From Maylandia zebra (Eukaryota > Chordata > Actinopteri > Cichliformes > Cichlidae): a DNA stretch of 64,000 nt. The number at the start of each line of letters is the position of its first letter. Position 1 is the stretch's first letter. The stretch covers positions 6,621,556-6,685,555 of the forward strand of contig NC_135187.1 in assembly GCF_041146795.1 (NCBI RefSeq). Reading direction: 5' to 3'. Below, piece by piece: positions 49,074 through 60,596 of the stretch. Made by a program: the position numbers and the translations under genes. The notes under the pieces were generated by a model. It was not told the DNA's origin. It worked only from the letters and a program-made list of their open reading frames with translations, and made no database searches.

Positions 49074-49197
49074 TATATAAACAGTGTAAGTTTTTCACAT
49101 GTGTGCAATGTTTTTTAGGATATTTGTTGATAGTTTCCAAACACTGGTTTTCCACTAAAACTGAATTCTTTTGGGGACAAACAGAAAAAAAGCAAAG
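49074..49197 (+). promoter_or_regulatory. TATA box and untranslated exon of deaminase copy 3
   Basis: TATATAAA at 49074-49081; donor GCAAAG, then GTGAGT, at 49198. Here the upstream array sequence is uninterrupted. Confidence 0.55.
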
Positions 49198-49415
49198 GTG
49201 AGTAGTGACCACGTTTGAGTTTTACTCAAAGCATTTTATTTTATTTTGAATAACTTAACTTTAGTCTGACATTTAAAGTGTCTCACATCCAGCTCCAGAT
49301 GTGGACACCTGTCAGTGCAAATCATGTGCAAATGAATGAAGAAAAGCTGATATGAGAAACGGCCTCAGTCCAAATGACCTCTTACTAACAATATCTGTTA
49401 TGAAACTGAGTGCAG

Positions 49416-50151
49416 ATGGCTGGTCTCTGGTGGATCACTGTGACGATGGTCTTCTGTCTGTCTGCTGGAAGTTTGGCTGAAATAGACCAAAACCAGCTCG
49501 CGACACTCATAGGTGTTCTAACAACAACAGTCAGACCAGCCACACGGGAGTAAGTCAGCATCATCTATGGTCTCTCAAACTAAATATGTTTTAAAATTTG
49601 TTTTCTTGTGCAGTCAGGGCTGTTTGCTAAGCTTGGGAGAGCTGAGCTATGTTATAAGGTGGTGACATATGGTTACACGCAGAGTTATTATAGTTAAAAC
49701 TAAACTAAAAAAAGCTAGTTCAATAAAATAAAATTTTAATTAAAAACTAGACTTAAGAAAAAGAAAACAACCTGGCATGATTTTGTGAATTTGAAAATCT
49801 AACCAAAAATAAATAAATAAATAAAAAATGCAGAGGAAGCATCTGTAATGATTTCCCTACATCCACCATACAATTATAACAAAAAACATTAAAACTGACA
49901 CTAAAACTATCAAAAAATAAACTACAGCTAAACATTTTCAAACAATAAAAACTAACCTGAATCAAGAAAACTCACTTTGAAGTGAAATGAAACAAAACTA
50001 AACCCCAAAAAAGTCAAAATGGAATAAAAATAAAACTGGAAAATAAGAAACTTTGACACCTCAACATGAGGAATGCTGCTACAGATTTCTTTGTATTACG
50101 TCTGACATGTACGTTAGCCATCTTTACCAGCTGTCACAAAGCTCTCTATTA

Positions 50152-50247
<96 letters not shown>

Positions 50248-50838
50248 CTTTTTTGTGACAGGGAAAGATCAATGTATGCTGTGGCCGTAAGTATTCCGAA
50301 GGATGGAAACCAAGTCTCTTATGACCTAAGTCGAGTGACGGGAGCCCAAGAGCTACAATGGGATGACGGCATCCTCAGGACTTCTAGACTTGTGTCAGCC
50401 AGAATAAACAAAGTAACCATTAACAACAGGGTCTATACTCAACATGCAGAGTGGCGTCTTCTGCAGAATCTATATCTTGAAGGTCAGGATGGTGATTTGT
50501 TGGTCTTCTTCTCTTACGCCAGTCCATGTTTAACAAGCTGTGCAGATCCAAATCCAAATAAACACTACAGGATCACTGATGAGCTTAAAAATCTCTTTAC
50601 TGAACACGAGTGGGGAGCAAAGGCATTTGTGTTTCAAACTGTATTCCAGCCAGGTCAGATGAACATTGATTCAGATAAAAAAAGAGAAGAAATAAAAAGC
50701 AGTACAACAGAGGCCCTGACAAATATTGGGGAATTCATTGGCTCTAAAAACATATTTCGCTGTTACAGACGTGATAATCGTTACGATTGCATTAAATGCT
50801 TCGATGATGGTCAGATTGTCGAAAACTGTATCTCATAA
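49416..50838 (+). CDS. Secreted AID/APOBEC-like cytidine deaminase, copy 3
   Basis: Exons 49416-49549 and 50262-50838 join in phase 2, 236 residues. Same signal peptide as copy 2, catalytic H106-A-E108 and P133-C134-x3-C138, WGAKAFVF and C-terminal Cys cluster are all kept. Exon 2 ends with two extra codons (RPATRE against RHE in copy 2). The catalytic exon differs from copy 2 by 21 base substitutions and one codon deletion; all 21 change amino acids (17 residues), and none touches the zinc site. Neighbouring introns and the 3' flank are about 99 percent identical, so coding change has outpaced background change. Likely active. Function is inferred from the fold. Confidence 0.85.
50153..50245 (+). 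repeat. (TG)n microsatellite next to the splice acceptor of copy 3
   Basis: Pure TG run of about 93 bases, ending 16 bases before the catalytic exon with TTTCTTTTTTGTGACAG after it. Length and purity differ from copy 2. Confidence 0.95.
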
Positions 50839-52945
50839 TGCACCAACTCGTTTATGCAGGAAGGAACATTTAAAAAAAATAATTTAAAAAAATTGCTGAA
50901 CATTATTAATGATTCGTTTTCATTTTAAAAGCTGAAGTACTTTCTGCCTCCCTCACTTTCTGCCTGTAACCTGGAATTTTTTGTCTAAGTGATGACTCAG
51001 CAATTTAAGGTCCAGCTACATTTATATTTGTCTTTGCTAACTGATACAAACCATAAGTCGCTTTTTAAATTCTCTTTGAAATTTAATGCAGCTCAGTTTA
51101 GTCCCAAAACTGCTCGTGGTAGTCGTGCTGAATTGAATTTGACTTTAACAAAATGATATCAAATCCAAATCCTTTTAACTTACAGATCTATTTATAAAAT
51201 AATATGTATTTATAATAATAATAATACATTTGATTTAAAAGTGCCTTTCAAGACATCCAAGGACACTTAGCAATAGAATAAAACACATAGTACAACAATG
51301 ACAAAACAAAAAACCCCACAAGACAAAATCAACAAACAATAAGATCACATTTAGATTAAGGCTACGGCTGAAATTAAGCAAAAAATAGTAAAAATGTCAT
51401 CTGTTTGTCATTTTTTAATAATAACTTTTGTAATACACGCCTCAAGTCCATTGTCTACAAAATGATATAGCTCTCAATTTACTGCTAAAACATAACAAAA
51501 TAAAATACCCACTGTGTGATTATCACGGTGACGTGATGTTTGCTGAAGTCAAGAAAAAATCAGTCAAAGGTCACAGTCAAATAAAAAACAACAACAACAG
51601 TCAAAGTCAAATATAACTGTTATTTCAGTTATATTTGCATGTTTGAAATAAAATTCTATCTATCTAGTTGTTCGTTTTTTAAGCTCTGGATTTTTCCAAC
51701 AATTACAATTATTTAAAAAAAAAACAACTTCAATGGAAAAAAATATTAGATTTAATAAGAATTTATTCATTCTAATTTATATCAGCTGCTAATTGGAAGA
51801 CTTTTTGATATTTGAGTTGGTAGCAGTTTATGATTCGAAACAGATTCAGGACGATTATCGCAAAGCTACAACAGATGTGAATGTAATAGTTTGGAAGTGG
51901 TTAATGAAACCTGTGTGTTTCAGATAAAAGCAGTATGTGGATGGTTATTGTGAGGCTGAAAAAGAAGTTTTTGCGTTAAATAATGAATGTAAAGTTGGCC
52001 GATGGGGTGGCAGAGCCATAAATCACAGTGTGCCTGGAGAGCATTTATGTGCTATTTCACTCACTGTTCATGTTTATGTGACTCCCCGAGGATTAGAACA
52101 AACAACCACAAACTAATTACATACTTATGAATCAATTATAGCGTTAAACATTATTCATTTATTGTTTTGTTAGCAGTAATAATCCATCAGTTTGCTGTTT
52201 ATTAAGAATAATTGTTATGAAGTGTTACTTTTGATGTGTTTGTTGGTGCTTTTATTTTGAATGAGTTTCAGCTTTACTTTGAGTGACACCTGAAACTGAA
52301 CCTGTAATCTTATTGTTAGCTGAAGAAAAGGCTGATAGAAAACTGCAGTCTGTATTAACTGTAATACATCATTTTAATTGAGAATAGAAGTTTTCACAGC
52401 ACTTGTGTGTTTGTATAAAGTTCTGTGCTTCTTTAAAGCCTGATGAAATCTCTGATTAAAGCTTCGCTCAGCAAACATTCACGTGTCTGCATGTCAGTCA
52501 TTACAAACCGGCTTTAACCTTCATGATTTCACTGAGCCCAGCTTTCTGCAGGTGTAGCTGCTCTTGCAGTGAATGTTGTGGCTTTTTAAATCCAGTGTAG
52601 ACTGAGTGTTCTTAAGTGTCCAGTACACAACAACGATGGTAAAACCACAGTGTTGCTTCATCATCCTCCAGTTATCGATTACTTTCTCAATTGAAAACCT
52701 CCAAAAAATGCTTCAGATTATTATATTATAATGCTAATCAGATTATTTTGATAACTGATTGTTATTGTGGTTTCTTTTGTTTTACCTCATTCAATTTCTT
52801 TAAATATATAAATAAGAGAACACAGATAAACCCCTGAATCCTTCAGTGAGGCGATCTGATGGCTCTGCTTTATAGTTGGCACAGGGTAGGCTTGTGTTAA
52901 AGGTACCAGGTTGCAGCACCCATGGAGTCATGAAAACAGAAAATG

Positions 52946-53337
52946 TGTCACAATCCAAGTGAGTGGGGGGGTGTTCTGGAGGCTGGCAGCAGTTTTCCGC
53001 TTGCACTTAAACCCAGCCTGGTCAACTCTCCTTCGCCAGCCCGTCAGCTACTCAGGCCGCGTACCTCTGTGTTTTCTACAGGTCGAGAGTTTGCCTTACC
53101 AGTTTCTTCCTGTGTCTACATCTTACCTCTTTGTTCTCACCGTCACTCCGTTGACAGCCTCCAGCCAGAAATCCTCACTTCTCCTCTACAGCCTCGCTCG
53201 GTCAAGGAGTTTTCAAGGAGTTATGTAATGTTATTTTCACTGTTGTCATGAAATAAATCACTTGTGTTAAATTACTGAGCTCACTGTGTCTGCCTTTGAG
53301 TCCTTCCCTTCTGTGGCGGCTACTGGCCGCTGTGACA
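52946..53337 (+). mobile_element. Solo LTR, unit 2 copy
   Basis: Duplicate of 46977-47368 with the same AAATG flanks, so the insertion predates the 5.97-kb duplication. Confidence 0.85.
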
Positions 53338-53718
53338 AAATGATTAGACATGACGTGGCTTGTGATGATGGCACTATCATTATAAAAGAGGAACATGAAG
53401 TGTGCACTCCTAACTGCTATTGTCAGGCCAAAGCTGCAGTGCAAATAAAAATTTGAATTACTTTGAATTCTTCAGATGATTAAACTGTTCACTGATACAT
53501 TTATCTGTTCTGAGCAGCTCACTGTGCCTGTATCCGTTATTTTTATCTGCTGAAAGGCCTCGTGGTTTTTAGCTGGGCCACACAGAGAAGAGGAAGTGCA
53601 GTTACTCTGATACTAACAGACATAAACAGAGAGAAGCTGCCTTCTCCATGGATTGTGGCCAAGGCCATGAATAAGGTGCTGTTATGGAATCTTCTGACCA
53701 ATCATGTTAACATTCAAA

Positions 53719-54008
53719 TGGCCTGTATTTTTCTAAAGCGCTTTACTAGTCCCTAAGGACCCCAAAGCGCTTCACACATTCAGTCATCCACCCATTCACA
53801 CACACATTCACACACTGGTGATGGCACCCTGGGGCGCACTGACAGAGGCGAGGCTGCTGGACACTGGTGCCACTGGGCCCTCTGACCACCAGTAGGCAAC
53901 GGGTGAAGTGTCTTGCCCAAGGACACAAGGAACGAGACTGTCCAAGGCTCGAACCGGCAACCTTCCAATTACAAGGTGAACTCCCAACTCTTGAGCCACG
54001 ATCGCCCC
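53719..54008 (-). mobile_element. AFC-like SINE (minus strand), unit 2
   Basis: Duplicate of 47750-48039 with a few substitutions in the head (CCAATTACAAGG against CGGATTACAAGG). Confidence 0.75.
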
Positions 54009-54212
54009 AGTTTCTGTGACCTGCAATAAAAAGTGTTTACTGCCTGGTTGCAAAAGCCTTGGTCTCTGAGCCACAGAGACCAAGGTTCACTGTGCCATGT
54101 AAAGCAATTTGAAATTCTAAGGGTTTTGATAATAAACTGTAAAAACTTATAATTGGAGCACATTTGTCTTCTCTCTCTCATAAAAGTACCCAAACACCAC
54201 TCTCACTATTGT

Positions 54213-54331
54213 TGTCACAATTAGCGGGGTTGACTGTGTGTAGAGTGAAAGGTGGACCCAAATGCAGATGAAACAAAACGTGAAACGTGACTTGAATAAC
54301 CAAAAGCGACCCAGAGACCCAGCCTGTGACA
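54213..54331. mobile_element. Short TG...CA element, unit 2 copy
   Basis: Duplicate of 48244-48362 with the same ATTGT flanks. Confidence 0.65.
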
Positions 54332-55013
54332 ATTGTGCTTCTCATTCAGCGACCAGCAACGTGGCTGCAGCATGGCTGCATTTAAGCCTCCTCTCCCTGT
54401 CCTCCTGCCCACATCAGTTTGAAAAAAAAAACCAAACTCTGACAACTCATCTGCCTGCCGTTCACTTGGCCTGTTTCGCACCTGAAGCCAGAATTCGCTG
54501 CACTAGGATTAAGCTCTCTTCTTAGTCTGCCCCTCCCATTTTCTGAAATACTTTCCCCTCCAGTTACATTCTCTCTTTTATGTTATAGAGTCAATCAATT
54601 TGTTTTTCAGGTGAAATATGAGATGTTTGTGTGGCAGAGTGAGAAAAGGCATGAATCTCTGACTGACATGTATGCTCTGTCTCTGCAGCAGCAACAGGAG
54701 GAGGCAGCTCCTTCTCCAATTGCTTTATCTCATGCCTTGTGTCCTCATCATTTTATGCCCTTTGTTGGAGTGCTTTAGGTCGTCCAGATCAACCTGCTTT
54801 GCACCACCATTGCTGGGGTACCGCCCATTGTTGAGTTTTTTGGACCAATCAAGACATGCCAGTGTTAACTTAGACCTGCAGGAAGGATGCTCTGCTGTAA
54901 TTGGCTCTTAAGACAACGGTATGTTGGTCAGACACAGACAGGAGTGTTTCAGATGTCTTGTTGCCTGTGAGAAACAGATATCCGAGTAATCCTGCCCTGA
55001 AACCTGACTGCAG

Positions 55014-55224
55014 GTAAGAGACAAAGATCAATTTAGTTTTGCTATATAAACAGTGTAAGTTTTTCACATGTGTGCAATGTTTTTTAGGATATTTGTTGAT
55101 AGTTTCCAAACACTGGTTTTCCACTAAAACTGAATTCTTTTGGGGACAAACAGAAAAAAAGCAAAGGTGAGTAGTGACCACGTTTGAGTTTTACTCAAAG
55201 CATTTTATTTTATTTTGCCAGAAA
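55014..55224 (+). pseudogene. Truncated deaminase copy 4 (promoter and untranslated exon only)
   Basis: TATATAAA at 55043-55050 and the untranslated exon with its GTGAGT donor are kept. Similarity stops at about 55217 (CATTTTATTTTATTTTG), where segment X begins, so the signal-peptide and catalytic exons are missing. The promoter could still start a transcript running into segment X. Confidence 0.8.
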
Positions 55225-57346
55225 ACCAGAATTAAATGTAATTATAACGTCATGTTAAACAAAGAGGGATGTGTGGTCACGTGAATGAGCAAAGATGGCT
55301 GTCTTCCTGTGAGGAGACACTGCACCAGTGTAACGCACACTGTACAGACCATAATGACAAAATTAATATAATAATTAGATGACTCACTCGTGTTTGAAAT
55401 CAATTAATGCAGCTTTAAATGTTCCATAACAGCAGAAAAGAAAACGACTTAGAAAGGTTGGTGGTGATGCAGCACGTCTGTTTACATGCAGCCTGATGAA
55501 AGTCATCAAAGAGAAGGAGTAAAATGATCCGGTCGTCAAACAAAGGTTGTTTTCACCAAATAATTTATTAATCCATCATTTCGTTACATGTTGGAGGACA
55601 ATACTGATGTACTGTAGTTTAATACATTATTAGTACCACTCAGGATTTACACGTCATTTTCTGTTATCACTGTTCAACAATCAGCTGGTCAGTCAGAGGA
55701 CACCAAGGAAGTTTCATGTATGAAAATAACAAAAATACTAAAGTCGGGTTTTCAGCAGCAACTCTGAGATTCTTCCATCGTTTCTTTTCTCTCAGTAAAA
55801 ATATTTTGAGCTCCTTTTTTTCATGTGATGGAGACTGATGGTTTTTAGTTTCAGTACAGTTTAACGGTGAAAGCTGCAGGAAACAGAATAATAACATCTA
55901 CACTCATCATTTCAACCCAGGCAGTAAAGGCATCGAGATCTGCTCAGACCCGTCACGCACCGGAGGGTCGAAGCTGATAAATACTGTGAACCATCTTTGG
56001 TCTGGAACCTGTTTTGTTTTCAGAGGAAACAAATCTGCATTTTCAGGTGACAAAAGAAGCTCAAATTATCAGAGTGGTCTGAGCAGCTTTCAGGAACAAA
56101 CACGTCCATGCAGAAAACATGTTCTTCAGGTTTTATCTTCTTCTTTGTCACATTATGAATTATTTTCAAAGCAGCTTTACCTTTTGTTAAAACACACATA
56201 TCTTATTTAACACATACTTTATCAGATACACACCCATATTTGACCTTCCTGTATCAGTTTACACCACATGGAAACATTAACTCTGACGTCCTGAACATAA
56301 TCCAACATCAACGACTCCCGAAGTAAAAATTACCGTCAGTACAAACAGGTTTAAACAGGTTTAAACAGGTTTAAACAGGTTTAGTTTCTGTGAACATAAA
56401 ACTGGATGAATAAACAAACAAATGAACTACTTGTTTTGGTCACATGACCATCGTGTGTAAAGTGTTCAAATGCATTAATCTCCACATTTAAGCATGAAAT
56501 CATCATATTTAGACGTCTCTCACACAGTCGCTGAGTTTTCTCTGCAGCCGTTCAGCAGTTGACAAAAACAAACAGGATCAAACCCAAACAACCAAATCTG
56601 AGTCATACAGGAAACTCTGGAGGTCAAAGGTCACTGTACAAAAGCCAACAGTCTGCACCGAGTCTGAGCTCCAAACCTGCGTATAAAACATCTAAGCTGA
56701 GCCTTCACAGAAGGTAAAACATTCACTCTGAATCTCTTTGAGCTGGAAAACATCTCTAAAGGCTAAATATTCATGAGGTCACCAATAACTGCTCTGTGCT
56801 GCACGTCTGATTTTCATAAACACACACAACTATCACACTGCTGCAGATGTGTGTAACAGTAACACCTGTATGACCAGAGGGCGGCACAGCTCTTTGAAAG
56901 GAAAGTCACTCAGAAAAGAATGACTTATTGATAAACATAATAACACACCTCCCGTCATGGAAAACGTTTCTCTTTAATTGCACTCATTTTGTATTTATCA
57001 CTGTAATTTTCTCTTTTATCTTCACTCTAGCACAGACCTGAAAACCTTTCAAAATAAACTAAACGATCAACAGAATGTGAATAAAAAGCTTCAAAACATC
57101 TGGGCCTAAAACATCTGCATACTCATCCTGCAGACTGGGCTGTTCTTCAGTGCAATACCTATTCGTACCACAAGATGGCGCACTGACTCAACATTAACTT
57201 TATTTGGGGAGGTAAGCCATAAAGATTCCGTTCTTTTTATAATAGTGGTCAGAAAAAGGTAAAATCTTCGAGGGTAAATGGGATTCAGGCTGAAGAACTG
57301 CTCACCTGTGGTTTAATACACCTGTCTGTGTTCTCAGCAGCAATAA
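55225..57346. repeat. Segmental duplication X, copy 2
   Basis: Pairs with 27388-29711. About 200 bp are missing near 55300, and a few bases near 56040. The 10-mer CAGGTTTAAA array is kept at about 56344-56382. It closes the deaminase array on the zbtb22 side. Confidence 0.85.
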
Positions 57347-60300
57347 TTAATCAAATAATTATTTTTTTAATAATTGCATCAAACCAGTTAGTAACATTTA
57401 AAAACCACACTGAGGAAAATATCCGAAAATTAAAATGAAAGCACGACTCACTGCAGACCTCTACATTATGTTTTAAATACTATTAGGTTCTTCTACATAT
57501 AGAGATCCACCAAAGATGTAAAGTAAGTATATATAGATCAGCTTCCTCCCTATGAGCTCAATAACAACTAATATTATTATGTTTTTATGGTAGCCTGTTA
57601 ACTTTAAGGGTTAAGCAGTACAGCAATGATGTCATTGTTCCCTCATCAATGTGCAACATTTTTAGAATGAAGCTCCAAAATCTAATCGTCTACTCCCAAA
57701 AACAAAAATTATTAAATTATGTTTTATAATTGTGCATCTCAGATCATTTGAATATCACGACTATCAAATTTTCATATATTCCATGTTCATATTCATTACA
57801 CATAAAGTGAAATATTGGAAGCGTGTTTTCAAACTGTGATGATTATTATTAAAGTTCAGGCTGCTTTGCTGGCGCTCTTCAGCTCGTGTGTTTCTCATCT
57901 TTCTCTTGATGATTCTCCATTAACGCCAAATTCAGGTGAGCTCGAGGACCAATCAGAGAACAACGTGGTCAACAAATCATTCGGGGCTGCTCGAAAAGAA
58001 AATTGACATCGCCATGAAGCTCTTCATCAGATGGAAGCTGACGCTGTGTAGATGACAGATGACATCATTCCTGGTAATATGCTTCCATATAGGCATGAAA
58101 CATTACATGTAATGAATACAGAATATGTGAAGATTTTCCCCATTTGAATTATGAAAAAATAAACTTTTTAATAATATTCTAATTTTTTGAGATGCACTGG
58201 TATAACGCAGTCTACTAAAACCTTCATTTACAAACTTTCCTCAAAGAACCTTTAAAGAAATTTTAAATTTAATTTAAATTTTAAAAAGGCAGAAAAAGTG
58301 TGATAATAATAAAAATATAATTAAAGACAGAAATCTCTCTTCATAACAAACAGAATTAAGGATATTTGACTCTCAGTGTGCAGAACAGCTGCTGAAGATG
58401 AGGTTCAGTCTTTACCCGCCTCCATAACTTTATCTAAATGTGCTGTGAGACACTCAGAGGAGGTACACTGTGTAGCTTAGATAAGACCTCAGTGAACTAA
58501 ACATTACTGAACAGATGGCTGCAGGGTAGGAGGGTAGAGAAACTCTCACAGACTTTGTCCTCTGAAAAATCAGATCAAACAACATCTGCATCTAAACGTC
58601 GCTCCTGGCCTGATGAATAGATGATGTATATTTCTATATATTTACACCAATAAGAATATTTTATACTCCTCAAAGCCCCAAAACTCTGCAAACAACAAAG
58701 TAATAAAGTGAAAGCAGCAGCAAAACAGTAAGTTAGTCGCCTCCAGCTATAAAAGCTCCAGAGGGGAAGTGATCAGTTACAGGTAGTGTTTGTGTAGAGC
58801 TGAAATAAATTTAGCTTCGACTTTTGAACTTCTACACGCGAACATGTTCGAAAGTCACTTCAGTCAGGCTCGAGCTGTACACGTCAATAAATGAGCAGCC
58901 TAAAGAAATATTCCTCCCTTCATGCATGACTGAGATCAACGGGCTTCCCTTTGTGACGGCGCTACTGAAGCTTCAGCTAAAATAAAGAACCACGTGTAAA
59001 TCCAACACAGGCTTAAAGTCCAGTTTGCATTTTGTTGCTACAGACTTAAACTTTAATGGTGTAACTGTGGTTTGTGCTGGATGTTTCAAAGCTTTTATTT
59101 TGTAGTGTATTTGCTGATGTTTGCTGAGCTTCAGTTTGAGGCCAGCAGGTGTTTTACACCCTGAGCCCAGTGATCTGCAAACTATGCAAGAGCGCAGTTT
59201 ATTATTTATTATCATTTATACCAAACGGAAAAGCCCGGGCATGAAATGCAGGTTATTTCAGAGATGGAATAAACATGTCAAGGCCATCCACCCATTTTTT
59301 GCTGCCTACCTGGGTCTAAGCTGAGTTCAGTCACCTCCTCAAGCTCATCTGGTTCTGCCCCGAGGCCTCCTCCCAGCTGTTTGAAGCCTGGTACAAAGTT
59401 ATCTTGCCCTCTATTAATATTTCCCCCTTCATATCAATTGTACTCCATATAACTCCCTTCATTAGATTTTACAGTCCCAAAGTTCGATGTGTCTCCCTAA
59501 ACTGACGGTACTGACTGTAGCTTACAGGCCTCACATCATCTGAGTGAACTGTGTTTATGAAGCATTTTTAATGGAAGCATCAGAGAATTAAATAATTTAT
59601 CGTATCTTCAATTATTAGTCTGTTATGAGTCTAACTAGCAGAAATCTGTGCCTATTTATATATACGGTTTCCTGGTGTATGGTGTGTTCCATAGTCAGTA
59701 GTTGGAGTAGCTAGAACATGTCATGGTGGCTGTGTCCATCTTCTACATACAGTCTATATGCTACACGTGGCTCTTTGTTTTCTCGGAGCTGAATCCTCAG
59801 GCTGGGCTTCAAACTGGTGCCAGCAGCATCATCTGAAACAACATGGCAGTGCTGAGTTTGGTCTGTTTTGTGGGTCTGAGGCAGGAAAGACTGCAGGGCT
59901 GCTGCTGCTGTGAGGAAAGTTTGAAAAAACACAAATCTGCATTTTTCTTGGTTCAAACAAACGTTTAGCGTCTGATTAAGTCAGCTGAGAGTTTCATGAA
60001 CCCCGGAGCTTTAAAAAAAAAACATATTTTTTTCAGGTTCAATTTGTTTTTGCAGATTTATGTTTTTTACTCCAATCGTAGCAAATATATCACAAAACAA
60101 TATTGCAGAAAGTCACAGCAATTCAGAACAGCCATTTTTCTACTCTACTGAGACTATAATGTCCCCACAGAACGGTTAGAGAAGCGCTGTCTTTTAGTTT
60201 TTGGTTTCCTCCGGACGCACGCGCATATTCTTCACTCAGAATAAACTAATCGTCTCAGGCGTTTTAAACAAATACTCAGAGACAGAAGGTCCGCTTCTAC

Positions 60301-60596
60301 CAGGCCACGATTCAGAGTATTGTGAACTGCGGACAACAACAAGTTTCACACGTTTGTCTCAGAAACACCACAGCAGATGAGTGGAAGTCAAAGTCTCGTT
60401 TCCCTGGAGGTCCTTCAGGTTGTGCGCGTCCAACGGGAGCCTCGCCTGTTTTTTACTCGACCTCTGTTTGAAACCTGTCGGCAGTTAAAAGAGTTTCAGA
60501 GTTTCTCACTGAGCTTCTTCTTTTCAGAGCAGCAGCAGGAACCAGCAGCTGTTTGCTTGGAAAGAGGCGCCCGTTGGATTCGACACACATTTTGGT
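57347..60596. other. Intergenic DNA downstream of zbtb22, no gene seen
   Basis: AT-rich, no recognisable coding exon or repeat of the array. Part next to 60596 should be the zbtb22 3' untranslated region. 57815-58006 and 59121-59324 (plus strand) are open but featureless. Confidence 0.4.

Larger units (their letters stand above)
49045..55013 (+). repeat. Tandem array unit 2 (about 5.97 kb), carries deaminase copy 3
   Basis: Second unit, 5969 bp, same order as unit 1. Downstream of the gene, 50850-52940 differs from 44880-46970 at only a handful of positions. No other gene was seen in 50850-55000. Confidence 0.9.
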
